Below are positions 35,455 to 44,144 of a DNA stretch of 64,000 bases, in pieces (the stretch's first letter is position 1; each line of letters begins with the position of its first letter). The stretch spans positions 1-64,000 of the forward strand of contig CALVJY010000001.1 of the NCBI GenBank assembly GCA_944332455.1. Direction: 5' to 3'. The translations under genes were made by a program, and so were the position numbers. The DNA is from an uncultured Clostridia bacterium (GTDB lineage: Bacteria > Bacillota > Clostridia > Christensenellales > HGM11417). Under the pieces are notes generated by a model, which worked only from the letters and a program-made list of their open reading frames with translations, was not told the DNA's origin and did not search any database.

Positions 35455-36315
35455 ATGCTGCTGTTCGGACCTTCGGGCAATCCCGAAAGCTACTATGCCC
35501 GGGGGCTGAAGTCCTCCGAGGACTCGGCCGTGTTCACCCGGGAGATGGGGCTGGACCTGTTTGAGTACTCCTTCGGGCGGGGGGTCAACCTCTCGGCCGA
35601 GCGGGCCGCCGCCATCGGCAAGGCCTTTGCCGAAAACGGGGTGGAGCTGAGCGTGCACGCCCCCTACTACGTCAACTTTGCCAACCCCGACCCCGAAATG
35701 GTGCAAAAGTCCACGGGCTACATCCTCCGCTGTCTGGAGCGCATGAAGGATCTGGGCATCCGGCGCTGCGTCTTTCACCCCGCCGCCCAGGGCAAGCTGG
35801 AGCGCTCGGCCGCCGCGGCCCTGATGAAGGACAACGTCCGGCGGATGCTGGACGCCGTCGAAGAGGCCGGCTTTTCCGACTTCATCCTCTGCCCCGAGAC
35901 CATGGGCAAGGTGGGCCAGATGGGCACTTTGCCCGAGGTCCTCTCCCTGTGCGAGCTGGATCCCCGGCTGATCCCCTGCCTGGACTTCGGGCACATCAAC
36001 GCCCGGGAACAGGGCCTGCTGAAGGACAAGGCCGCCTTCCGGGAACTGCTGGATTACCTGTACGACCACCTCGACCGGGAACGGGCGGACGCCATGCACG
36101 TCCACTTTTCCAAGATCGAGTACGGCCCCAAGGGGGAACTCCGCCACCTGACCTTCGCGGACCGCAAGTACGGCCCGGACTTCGAGCCGTTGCTGGACCT
36201 GCTGTTCGAGCGGAACTCCTCGGCCAGGATCCTCAGCGAGTCGGCCGGCACCCAGGCAGAGGACGCGCTGGCCATGAAAGCGTACTATCAGAAATTGAGC
36301 GCCGGCCCGGCATAA
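35455..36315 (+). CDS. nfo: Endonuclease IV-like TIM-barrel AP endonuclease
   Basis: The 286-residue TIM-barrel protein matches the endonuclease IV family, which cleaves DNA 5' of abasic sites using three metal ions. Ligand-bearing strands are visible in order: VHAPYYVN, CVFHPAAQG, LCPETMGK, CLDFGHINA, MHVHFSKIEYG and LSESAGTQ. The start ATG 35455 has AAAGGAGAACTG. It ends the hslO operon, which thereby joins an oxidation-activated chaperone with a repair enzyme for oxidative DNA damage. A sugar isomerase-like TIM barrel is the alternative, but the ligand pattern favours Nfo. Confidence 0.87.
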   Translation: MLLFGPSGNPESYYARGLKSSEDSAVFTREMGLDLFEYSFGRGVNLSAERAAAIGKAFAENGVELSVHAPYYVNFANPDPEMVQKSTGYILRCLERMKDLGIRRCVFHPAAQGKLERSAAAALMKDNVRRMLDAVEEAGFSDFILCPETMGKVGQMGTLPEVLSLCELDPRLIPCLDFGHINAREQGLLKDKAAFRELLDYLYDHLDRERADAMHVHFSKIEYGPKGELRHLTFADRKYGPDFEPLLDLLFERNSSARILSESAGTQAEDALAMKAYYQKLSAGPA

Positions 36316-36664
36316 AGGCTCCGGCTTTGGACGCTCTGCCCGTCCCCTTCGCCCGGAATTTTTCAAAAAGGCGGGGCGCCCGCCCGTTCCGGACGGGGAA
36401 AGGCTCCGTGCGGCCCGGACCCGAGGTCGGCACAGGGACTCCTTCGGACCTTTGCGGCATCGGCCCAGCTCTTTGCAGCGCGCCCCTGCCGACCCGCCCG
36501 AAGGGCGAACAGGCCCGGCTCCCGCGGCGAAGAGAAACATTTTACGGCAGCGCCGAATGAAGATCATATGCGGACTGCGCCGCCCGGTCATTCGCCGATC
36601 CGGAAAAATCCGGGCGAATTCGGCGGCCTTTGGCGCAAAGGTGTCTGCGGTACCCCGGATTTTC
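36316..36664. other. Gene-free interval after nfo
   Basis: About 350 GC-rich bases; no gene, terminator with a T run, or repeat that I can support. Confidence 0.4.
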
Positions 36665-36693
36665 TTTACTATTGGCTCAAAATGTGTTATAAT
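36665..36693 (+). promoter_or_regulatory. Promoter of the M24 peptidase-efp genes
   Basis: TTTACT (36665-36670), 17 bases, TATAAT (36688-36693). Confidence 0.75.
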
Positions 36694-36732
36694 AGAAGGC
36701 GTGTGTAAAAAATACGCCGAACGAGGTGCGTT

Positions 36733-37794
36733 TTGAAAGGTCTTTTGAACGGTTTGGCCGCCCGGCTGGAGGTCGGCGGCGCCATCCTGATCACCAGTGA
36801 AGTCAACCGCCGCTATCTGACCGACCTCCCCTGCGCCGAGGGCTGGCTGCTGGCCGACGGCGAAAAATCGCTGTACCTGACCGATTTCCGCTACGGCGAG
36901 GAGGTCGAAAACTTTTTCCTGGGCAAGGAGACCGCAGTCTCCGTTCTGCCCGCCGAGGACTTCTACGGGGCGGTGCGCAAGTTCGCGGACGGGCGCCCGC
37001 TGTACGTGGAGGACGGCCGCATGACGGTGGCCGAGTTCCAGGCCCTGTCCGAGGCGCTGCCCGAGCTCTCCCTCTGCCCCCTGGGCAAAAGGCTGGAGTT
37101 GCTGCGGGCCGTCAAGTCCGAGGAGGAGATCGCCCGCATCGCCGCCGCCCAGAACCTGGCCGAGCAGGCCTTTTTGAAGACCATGCACTTTGTCAAGGTT
37201 GGCATGACCGAGCGGGAATTCGCGGCCGAACTGCTGTACGAGATGCAGCGCCTGGGCGCCGAGGGCACTTCCTTTGACACCATCGTGGCCTCGGGCGTCC
37301 ATTCCAGCGTCCCCCACGCCGTGGTCTCGGACAAGAAGTTCGAGCCGGGCGACATCGTCACGGTGGACTTCGGCGCCAGGCTGAACGGCTACTGCTCGGA
37401 CACCACCCGCAACTTCGTGCTGGGCAAGCCCAACGAGGAACAGCAGAAGATCTACAACCTGGTCCTGAAGGCCCAAAAGTACGCCCTGGCCAACATCCGG
37501 GCCGGCATGAGTTGCCGGGAGGCCGACTCCTTTGCCCGCGAGACCATTGCCGCCAACGGCTACGGCGACTGCTTCGGCCACAGCCTGGGCCACGGCCTGG
37601 GGCTGGAGATCCACGAGGCCCCCAGGGTCTCCCACAAGTCCGAGGAAGTTCTGCAGGAGAACATGGTCATTTCGGTGGAACCGGGCATCTACCTGAAGAA
37701 CAACTTCGGGGTGCGCATCGAAAACATCGCGGTGGTCCGGGCCGAAGGACTGCAGAATCTGACCAACCTCACCCAGGAACTGCTGATCGTCTGA
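36733..37794 (+). CDS. M24 family Xaa-Pro aminopeptidase/dipeptidase
   Basis: The 353-residue metallopeptidase with pita-bread fold removes N-terminal residues before proline. Metal ligands are Asp212, Asp223 (VDFGARLNGYCSDTT), His287 (GHSLGHGLGLEIHE), Glu316 (SVEPGIY) and Glu330 (RIENIAV). The N-terminal creatinase-like domain is short, as in PepQ/YpdF-type enzymes from Firmicutes. The start is TTG 36733, preceded by GAGGTGCG, giving the expected N-terminus. It lies directly upstream of efp, a very common arrangement in Firmicutes. Confidence 0.93.
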   Translation: MKGLLNGLAARLEVGGAILITSEVNRRYLTDLPCAEGWLLADGEKSLYLTDFRYGEEVENFFLGKETAVSVLPAEDFYGAVRKFADGRPLYVEDGRMTVAEFQALSEALPELSLCPLGKRLELLRAVKSEEEIARIAAAQNLAEQAFLKTMHFVKVGMTEREFAAELLYEMQRLGAEGTSFDTIVASGVHSSVPHAVVSDKKFEPGDIVTVDFGARLNGYCSDTTRNFVLGKPNEEQQKIYNLVLKAQKYALANIRAGMSCREADSFARETIAANGYGDCFGHSLGHGLGLEIHEAPRVSHKSEEVLQENMVISVEPGIYLKNNFGVRIENIAVVRAEGLQNLTNLTQELLIV

Positions 37795-37845
37795 TCGCAA
37801 AAAAATATAAAAACCGATAGAAAGGATTCATTGGAGGAACCAACT

Positions 37846-38415
37846 ATGGCAGAGATCATCTCCGCAGGCGATTTCCGCAAGGGCTTTACCATCGACATCG
37901 ACGGCAAGGTCTACACCATTGTGGATTTTCAGCACGTCAAGCCCGGCAAGGGCGCGGCCTTTGTGCGCACCCGCATCAAGAATGTGGAGACCGGCGCCGT
38001 GCTCGACCGCACCTGGAACCCCACCGACCGGGTGGAAAAGGCCCACATCGAGACCAAAAAGATGCAGTACCTGTACAGCGACGGCGAGCTTTACTACTTC
38101 ATGGACAACGAGACCTACGAGCAGCTCCCCCTCAACCACACCCAGGTCGAGGACGCCCTGCTGTACATCAAGGAAAACGACACCGTGACCATCAAGTTCT
38201 ACAAGGGACAGGCCTTCTCGGTGGAGCCCGACAACTTTGTGGAGCTGACCATCGTGGAGTGCGAACCCGGCGTCAAGGGCGACACCGCCACCAACGTCAC
38301 CAAGAACGCTACCCTGGAGACCGGCGCCGTGGTCCAGGTCCCCATGTTCGTCAACAACGGCGAAACGATCCGCATCGACACCCGGACCGGCGAATACATG
38401 GAGCGGGTCAAGTAA
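37846..38415 (+). CDS. efp: Translation elongation factor P
   Basis: The 189-residue three-domain factor relieves ribosome stalling at polyproline stretches. The KOW-like N-terminal domain has the tip loop VKPGKGAAF with Lys35 at the usual modified position. The C-terminal OB domain ends [17 protein letters not shown], the EF-P signature. Start ATG 37846 follows TTGGAGGAACC. It follows the M24 peptidase gene by 51 bases and ends at a strong terminator. No epmA/B or ymfI-type modification gene is visible here. Confidence 0.97.
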   Translation: MAEIISAGDFRKGFTIDIDGKVYTIVDFQHVKPGKGAAFVRTRIKNVETGAVLDRTWNPTDRVEKAHIETKKMQYLYSDGELYYFMDNETYEQLPLNHTQVEDALLYIKENDTVTIKFYKGQAFSVEPDNFVELTIVECEPGVKGDTATNVTKNATLETGAVVQVPMFVNNGETIRIDTRTGEYMERVK

Positions 38416-38432
38416 TTTTTCCGATCCCCCCG

Positions 38433-38460
38433 CACCCGGCTCCGGCCGGGTGTTTTTTTT
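38433..38460 (+). terminator. Terminator after efp
   Basis: CACCCGGC (38433-38440) / GCCGGGTG (38445-38452) followed by eight T. Confidence 0.9.
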
Positions 38461-38694
38461 CCGGCCGGAAGTTTTAGTTTTTTTACGGCGCGGCCCTTCC
38501 CCGGACGGAAGTCCGGTTTCTTTCTCTTGACCGCCGCAGCCGATCCGGGCCGGCCGCTCGGAGCGCGGTAAGACGTGCGCGCCCTGTCCGCTCCGGCCCG
38601 ACCCTGGTCCGCAGGGTCTTACCACAACATCGGGCTTTTCTCCGCCCTGGGAGAGAGCCTGAAACGATGATTTTGAATGATACGAGGTTTTTTT

Positions 38695-40371
38695 ATGAAA
38701 GTCAGCGAGATCCCCTATCGCCGCTATCCCATCGAGGAGGCCAAGGCCGCCCTCGAAGCCTGCACCCAAAAGGTGAAAAAGGCAAACTCCGAGCAGGAAG
38801 TGCTGGAGGCCCGCTCCGAATACCTGACCGTTTTGAAGCACTTTGTCACGGCCTCGGCGCTGGCCGAAAAGGGCTTTACCCTGAACACCCGGGACGCCTT
38901 TTACGCGGCCGAGAAGGACTACTACAACGAGGTCTCTCCCCAGTTTTCGGCGGCCGCCCTCCCCTTCGCCAAGGCGGTGCTGGAAAGCCCCTACCGCAAG
39001 GCGGTCAGCGAGGTGGTCCTGAAAAATTACGCCTGCGACGTCAAGGCCATGGACGAGCGCATCGTCCCCGACATGCAGGAGGAAAACCGCACCGTCACCG
39101 AGTACTCCAAGCTGATGAGCGAGATGTCCTTCGAGTTCCGGGGGCAGAAGATGCCCCTGCCCACCCTGCGCGGCTACATGGCGGACAAGGATCCCGACAC
39201 CCGGTGGGAGGCCTACTCGGTGCTGGGCAGGACGCTGGAGGCCCACGCCGAACAGCTGGACGGCATCTTCGACCGGCTGGTGCACATCCGGACGGCCATG
39301 GCCCGCAAGCTGGGCTGCAAAAACTTTGTGGAGCTGGGCTACAACCGCATGCACCGCATCTGCTACGATCAGGCCATGGTGGAGCAGTTCCGCCAAAATG
39401 TGCGCACCGATCTGGTCCCGGTGGTCTGCGGCCTGAAGGAAAAGGTCCGGCAGCGCCTGGGCCTGAAGACGCTCTCGCTGGCCGACAACGACGTCTACTT
39501 CAAGGAGGGCAATCCCCGTCCCCTGGGCAGCGTGGAGGAGATCTTCGCCAAGGGCAAAAAGATGTACGAGGAGATGTCCCCCGAGACCGGCGACTTCATG
39601 CACATGATGCTGGAAAACGAGGCATTCGACGTGCTGGCCCGGGACGGCAAATGGGGCGGCGGCTACTGCACCTCCTTCCCGGACTTTCAGCAGCCCTTCA
39701 TCCTGGCCAACTTCAACGGCAGCGCCGACGACATCGACGTGCTGACCCACGAGGCCGGCCACGCCTTTGCGGACTACTGCCTGTACAAAAACGGGGTGGA
39801 CATCGAGCTGAACGTGGGCGGCATGGAGACCGCCGAGACCCACTCCATGAGCATGGAGTGCTTCTGCTGGAAGTGGATGGATGACTTTTTCGGGGCCAGG
39901 GGGGACGATTACCGCCTGATGCACTTAAGTTCCAACCTGACCTTCATCCCCTACGGCACCATCGTGGACTACTTCCAGCACCTGGTCTACGAGCATCCCG
40001 AAATGACCCCCTCCGAGCGCAACAAGACCTGGAAAAAGCTGGAGGGCGAGTTCCGCCCCTACATGAGCGCGGACGGCCTGCCCTATCTGGAAAAGGGCAC
40101 CCGCTGGCAGTACCAGATGCACATCTTTGAAAATCCCTTCTACTACATCGACTACTGCCTGGCTCAGACCACCGCCCTGCAGTTTCTGGTGCTCTCGCAG
40201 AAAGACTATGCCGACGCCTTCGGCCGCTATCTGCGCTTCTTAAAGCGGGGCGGCAGCATGGCGTTCACCGACCTTTTGAAGGAGGCCGGCCTGCAGTCCC
40301 CCTTCCGCCCCGGCGCTCTGGCCGAGGTCGGCGCCGACTGCCAGAAAATTCTGGAAAAGCTGCAAAAGTAA
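38695..40371 (+). CDS. M3 family oligoendopeptidase (PepF-like)
   Basis: The 558-residue zinc peptidase cleaves intracellular oligopeptides. The active site H-E-A-G-H is at residues 352-356 (THEAGHAFADYC), with the downstream ligand in the segment GGMETAETHSMSMECFCW. The helical N-terminal domain and the C-terminal YIDYCLAQTTALQF segment are typical of the M3 oligoendopeptidase group. The start ATG 38695 has ACGAGG 8-11 bases ahead; an in-frame ATG at 38677 has none. It lies 280 bases after efp, in an interval without other features. Confidence 0.9.
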   Translation: MKVSEIPYRRYPIEEAKAALEACTQKVKKANSEQEVLEARSEYLTVLKHFVTASALAEKGFTLNTRDAFYAAEKDYYNEVSPQFSAAALPFAKAVLESPYRKAVSEVVLKNYACDVKAMDERIVPDMQEENRTVTEYSKLMSEMSFEFRGQKMPLPTLRGYMADKDPDTRWEAYSVLGRTLEAHAEQLDGIFDRLVHIRTAMARKLGCKNFVELGYNRMHRICYDQAMVEQFRQNVRTDLVPVVCGLKEKVRQRLGLKTLSLADNDVYFKEGNPRPLGSVEEIFAKGKKMYEEMSPETGDFMHMMLENEAFDVLARDGKWGGGYCTSFPDFQQPFILANFNGSADDIDVLTHEAGHAFADYCLYKNGVDIELNVGGMETAETHSMSMECFCWKWMDDFFGARGDDYRLMHLSSNLTFIPYGTIVDYFQHLVYEHPEMTPSERNKTWKKLEGEFRPYMSADGLPYLEKGTRWQYQMHIFENPFYYIDYCLAQTTALQFLVLSQKDYADAFGRYLRFLKRGGSMAFTDLLKEAGLQSPFRPGALAEVGADCQKILEKLQK

Positions 40372-40434
40372 GTTTTCCTCGCGCAGCCGTGCCGGGAAAT
40401 CGGACAGGCCCCTGCAAAACCCGCACAAAAAATC

Positions 40435-40471
40435 AATAAACATCCACGTGCAAAGCACGTGGATGTTTATT
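40435..40471. terminator. Bidirectional terminator between pepF and the XRE gene
   Basis: A perfect 17-base-pair stem (arms ATAAACATCCACGTGC and its complement, plus one A-T pair) with loop AAA. T-rich tails occur on both strands between two convergent genes. Confidence 0.85.
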
Positions 40472-41461
40472 TTAGTTCTTTTTATCTTTATCCGCTATCA
40501 AATTACACAACATCATAACGATAGGAAAAAGAACGCCGCCTATGGCAAATACAAGCCAAGATAGATGCCAATAATTCGTGAGAAAACTTACCGTAAGGTA
40601 AATTGCAGTCAAAACCCCCCAATAGACAAAACCTACTGCCTCTTTCACACTCGTTCTCTTTTTCTCTTTCTCGGTAAATTCTCCCCCTTTCAAGAGCTTT
40701 TGCATACTTGCATTTTGAACGCCAACAACAATGAAAATACTTGCACCTATTCCCGCAACGATCATCAAAAGTGCGAGCATCATAATAACAAGCAATTCAT
40801 TCTCCGTAAAGTCGGAAATAATCAATGGAATAGGAGAGAAGATACAAATGCAAGCCGCTATAATATTGAACTTAATATAAGTATCTCTAAACTTCTTTTT
40901 CCGTTCCGTCACCATTCCTTTAACACCGTATTCAAGTCCGAAAGGGATATTCTTATCGAGAAACGCATACGGCTCATTCTTAAAACCACAGTAAATGTAG
41001 ATCGGAACGGCACACAGAATAAATGCAAACAAAACAACTAACCCAACTGCACCCGCAGCTGTTTCTGTAATAATCGGGTTTGGCAGTTCTGATAACGTAC
41101 TCAATACAATAAGAGTGATAGGCGAAAGAATACACAAGAAAGTAGCAAGAGCAATACGCCAAGAGGCGAGTTTTCTCTGTTCGAGATATGTGTTAGCTTC
41201 TTCAATAGAAATCTTCTTTACTGTTGTGTCTGAAGAATCATCATCTGAAAATTCTTCTTCCTCAATCTCATCTTTCAAAAGATAATCGGTTGTAACGCCG
41301 AATAGCGTACCAAGCTGCAATATCTTTTCCAAATCGGGAATACTCTGTGCGCTCTCCCATTTTGAAACAGCTTGTCGGGATACGTTCATCTTGTCAGCAA
41401 GCTCCTCTTGCGACCAACCGTTCTTTTTTCTTAATCTGATAATTTTGTCGGCTAAAATCAT
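40472..41461 (-). CDS. XRE-type HTH regulator fused to a membrane domain
   Basis: The 329-residue protein begins with a Cro/C1 HTH (residues 5-60: LRKKNGWSQEELADKMNVSRQAVSKWES), followed by an acidic linker (EIEEEEFSDDDSSD) and four or five transmembrane segments from about residue 103 to the C-terminus. Such HTH-membrane fusions are common in Firmicutes and may sense envelope or small-molecule signals. The gene is clearly AT-richer than its neighbours, with A/T-ending codons, so it was probably acquired. Start ATG 41461 is preceded by ACGAGGTGTTT. A TACAAT -10 lies about 55 bases upstream, but the -35 is weak. Confidence 0.85.
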   Translation of the reverse strand: MILADKIIRLRKKNGWSQEELADKMNVSRQAVSKWESAQSIPDLEKILQLGTLFGVTTDYLLKDEIEEEEFSDDDSSDTTVKKISIEEANTYLEQRKLASWRIALATFLCILSPITLIVLSTLSELPNPIITETAAGAVGLVVLFAFILCAVPIYIYCGFKNEPYAFLDKNIPFGLEYGVKGMVTERKKKFRDTYIKFNIIAACICIFSPIPLIISDFTENELLVIMMLALLMIVAGIGASIFIVVGVQNASMQKLLKGGEFTEKEKKRTSVKEAVGFVYWGVLTAIYLTVSFLTNYWHLSWLVFAIGGVLFPIVMMLCNLIADKDKKN

Positions 41462-41564
41462 ATAAACACCTCGTTTGAAAAATTCGTAAAGCTCTGCGCT
41501 TCATCGTGACTTTATTGTATCAAAAATCACGGTTACATACCACCAACCGAGAGCTTTCAATGTG

Positions 41565-41756
41565 TCAACCGACAGTTGCTTTTTGCTTTTTAGTCGGGAT
41601 CATAAGGTCTTTCAGGCTGCTGCAGCCCTCAAATTCATGGGCCGCGATCGTCGTGACCCCATCCGGAATCGTGAGACTTTCCAGATTGCTGTGGTCGTAA
41701 AATGCGGATTTGAAAACGGCCTTTCTGTTCATTTTCCTTTCCTCTTTTGCCGTCAT
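41565..41756 (-). pseudogene. Remnant of a BspA-type leucine-rich repeat gene
   Basis: A 63-codon frame contains one and a half LRR-5/BspA repeats (SNLESLTIPDGVTTIA, then FEGCSSLKDLMIP), normally found in tandem in long surface proteins. The frame stops right after the second repeat begins, close to the junction with the AT-rich XRE segment, so it looks like a 3'-truncated leftover. An ATG at 41756 has AAGGAG upstream. The XRE element may have inserted into and cut this gene. Confidence 0.6.
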
Positions 41757-42095
41757 GTTGCCAGACTCCTTTTCTGAAAATAAACACCCTGTCGCCCGCA
41801 AACGGGCGCGCCGGCAGCGAGGTCACGTAAGCCAATAAAAGCCCTGCGATTTGCGGAAAAAGCATGTGCACTCGCATAGACTTCCCGCAAACGATCCGGC
41901 CCCGCAGCTCTTTTATTATAGCATAATTCCGTCTCGCTTCGCAAGTTTTTCCGGTCTTTTTCGCGTGCTCTCTCCCGGCGAGCGGCTCTTCCGTTGTCGC
42001 GGCCGGATCCCGCCCCTGCGGCCGTGCGCGCCGCCTAACAACATACCAAAGCCTTCCGCTTTGTCAAGAAAATTTTTACATTCCAAGCCTTTCCC

Positions 42096-42125
42096 TTGAC
42101 GAAACGCCGGACTTGGGACTATAAT
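42096..42125 (+). promoter_or_regulatory. Promoter reading into structured element C and the MATE gene
   Basis: TTGACG (42096-42101), 18 bases, TATAAT (42120-42125). The transcript would carry a structured leader of about 280 bases before the MATE start codon. The remaining 41757-42095 shows no other gene. Confidence 0.75.
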
Positions 42126-42147
42126 AAAATATAAGAGGGCGGCGTCG

Positions 42148-42394
42148 CCGGGTGCCGCAGGCACCTTTTTGCACGCCCACACAAATTTAAAACTGAGAAT
42201 CAATCTTGGTTCCCTGCACTTATTTTGAAGAGGGGAAAAACACGGCAGTGCTTTGAAAAATGAAAACCTGTTGCAGGAAAAATAACCGGATTTTCCCTTT
42301 CAGACAGCGTGGGCGTTCCCGCCCGGCGGCGCTGCCGCCTTGTCCCCTCAAGTCCGGCCAAAATTCCGCACAGCGGAATTTTGCGTCTGGCCGG
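42148..42394 (+). repeat. Structured repeat block, copy C
   Basis: It begins with GGTGCC-GCA-GGCACC and TTTTTGCACGCCCACAC, matching copy B except in the loop. A stretch with CAATCTT and TTCCCTGCACTT words, also shared with copy B, follows. It ends with CTCAAGTCCGGCC (42347-42359), inner hairpin AAAATTCCGC/GCGGAATTTT (42360-42382) and GCGTCTGGCCG (42383-42393). The end of the element is 18 bases from the MATE ATG. Confidence 0.75.
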
Positions 42395-42411
42395 GAAAAT
42401 GTTGGAGTTTT

Positions 42412-43824
42412 ATGCATAAAACCGGTAAGGTCGACTTCTCCCGAGGAAGCGTCTACAAAAACATCATACGCATGGCCCTGCCCATGATGACGGCCCAGAT
42501 CGTCCAGCTGCTGTACAACATCGTGGACCGCATGTACATCGGCCACCTGGAGGGCGTGGGCACGGACGCCATCACGGGGCTGGGGCTGTGCTTTCCCATC
42601 ATCCTGATCGTGACGGCTTTCTGCAACCTGTTCAGCTCGGGCGGCTCTCCCCTGTGCGCCATCGAGCAGGGCAAGGGCGACGACGAGGAGGCCGAACGCA
42701 TCGTCGGCAACACCTTTACCATGCTGCTTTTGACCGGCGTGCTGCTCACCGCGCTGGGGCTGATCTTCGAGCGGCCGCTGCTTTACCTGTTCGGGGCCAG
42801 CGACGTCACCTACCCCTATGCCTCCGGATACCTTCGCATCTACCTGCTGGGCACGATCTTCGTGACATTGGGCACGGGCATGAACCCCTTCATCAGCAGC
42901 CAGGGCTTCGGCCGGACGGGCATGCTGACCGTGGTGCTGGGCGCGGCGGCCAACATCGCCCTGGATCCCCTGTTCATCTTCGTGTTCGACATGGGGGTGG
43001 AGGGCGCGGCCCTGGCCACCATCCTCTCCCAGCTGCTGTCGGCGGTCTGGGTGCTGAAATTTCTGACCGGGCGCAAGGCCGTGCTCCGCATCCGGAAAAA
43101 ATACCTTTTCCCGAGCTTCCGGCGGATCCTCCGCATCATGTCCCTGGGGCTGACGGGCTTTATCATGTCCTTTACCACCGCAGTCACCCAGATCGTCTGC
43201 AGCGCCACCCTCTCCCGCTGGGGAGGCGACCTTTACGTGGGCGTGATGACCGTGCTCAACGCCGTGCGGGAGATCTTTACCATGCCCGTACAGGGGCTGA
43301 CCAACGGCAGCTCGCCGGTGCTGGGGTTCAACTACGGGGCCCAAAAGTACGGGGAGGTCAAAAAGGGCATCTGGTTCACCTCCTTCGCCTGCATCGGCTT
43401 TTCCCTGCTCGCCTGGCTGATCCTGTTTCTCTTCCCCGAGTTCTTCATCCGCATCTTCAACACCGATCCCGACCTGGTGGAGGCCGGCGTCCGCAGCCTG
43501 CGCATCTACTTCGCCGGATTCTTCCTCATCTCCCTGCAGTTTGCCGGGCAGAGCACCTTTGTGGCCCTGGGCAAGGCGCGGCACGCCGTGTTCTTCTCCC
43601 TCCTGCGCAAGGCGGTCATCGTGGTCCCCCTCACCATCCTGCTGCCCATGTGGGGCCTCGGGGTGGACGGCGTGTTCTGGGCCGAGCCCATCTCCAACCT
43701 GGTGGGCGGCGCGGCCTGCTTTGTGACCATGCTCCTGACCGTCATGCCCAAGCTCCGCCGGCCCCCGGACGAGGCCGGGCAGCCCGACCCCCCGCCCTCG
43801 CCGCACGGTCTGCCGCCGGAGTGA
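42412..43824 (+). CDS. MATE family efflux transporter
   Basis: The 470-residue membrane protein has twelve predicted helices in two homologous halves. MATE hallmarks are the N-terminal MALPMMTAQIVQLLYNIVDRMYIGHL and the second-half GLTNGSSPVLGFNYGAQKY. It would export cationic drugs or metabolites using a Na+ or H+ gradient. The start ATG 42412 follows TTGGAG; upstream in-frame starts fall inside the repeat element. The C-terminal 25 residues are Pro-rich. A long structured leader precedes it, so post-transcriptional control is plausible. Confidence 0.93.
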   Translation: MHKTGKVDFSRGSVYKNIIRMALPMMTAQIVQLLYNIVDRMYIGHLEGVGTDAITGLGLCFPIILIVTAFCNLFSSGGSPLCAIEQGKGDDEEAERIVGNTFTMLLLTGVLLTALGLIFERPLLYLFGASDVTYPYASGYLRIYLLGTIFVTLGTGMNPFISSQGFGRTGMLTVVLGAAANIALDPLFIFVFDMGVEGAALATILSQLLSAVWVLKFLTGRKAVLRIRKKYLFPSFRRILRIMSLGLTGFIMSFTTAVTQIVCSATLSRWGGDLYVGVMTVLNAVREIFTMPVQGLTNGSSPVLGFNYGAQKYGEVKKGIWFTSFACIGFSLLAWLILFLFPEFFIRIFNTDPDLVEAGVRSLRIYFAGFFLISLQFAGQSTFVALGKARHAVFFSLLRKAVIVVPLTILLPMWGLGVDGVFWAEPISNLVGGAACFVTMLLTVMPKLRRPPDEAGQPDPPPSPHGLPPE

Positions 43825-44076
43825 GAAAATCGGGCGAAAGAAGGGGCCTTTTCGAGCGCAACGGCCGGCATCGGCCCGTCGGACGGCCCCCTCTTCCCGG
43901 TGCGATCATGACATCCCGTTCCGCTTCCGGGCGCAGCGCTTGCCTGTCCCCACCCCGGACAAGGTTTCAGTCTGACCTTTGAAGGACACCCGTACAGCCC
44001 GGCACCGCGGCGGCGCAGGCGCCGCCGGAACTCTTTTTTCCCTCATAATGCCATTTTCAGTCCAAAATACCCAATC

Positions 44077-44115
44077 AAAAAGCGTCTCCGCTAAAATGCA
44101 CGGAGGCGCTCTTTT
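44077..44115 (-). terminator. Terminator after the glycosyltransferase operon
   Basis: AGCGTCTCCG (44081-44090) / CGGAGGCGCT (44101-44110) with one G-U pair, flanked by an A run that gives a T tail on the reverse strand. The 43825-44076 interval holds nothing else I can support. Confidence 0.75.
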
Positions 44116-44144
44116 CATTTGACGCATTTACTTTTCAGGCGATC

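Noticed and set aside
35176..37800. 874-codon reverse frame across nfo and the M24 peptidase
   Set aside because: Spans two clear forward genes and an intergenic promoter; shadow frame.
37828..39924. 698-codon reverse frame opposite efp and pepF
   Set aside because: Crosses the efp terminator and two well-supported genes; shadow frame.
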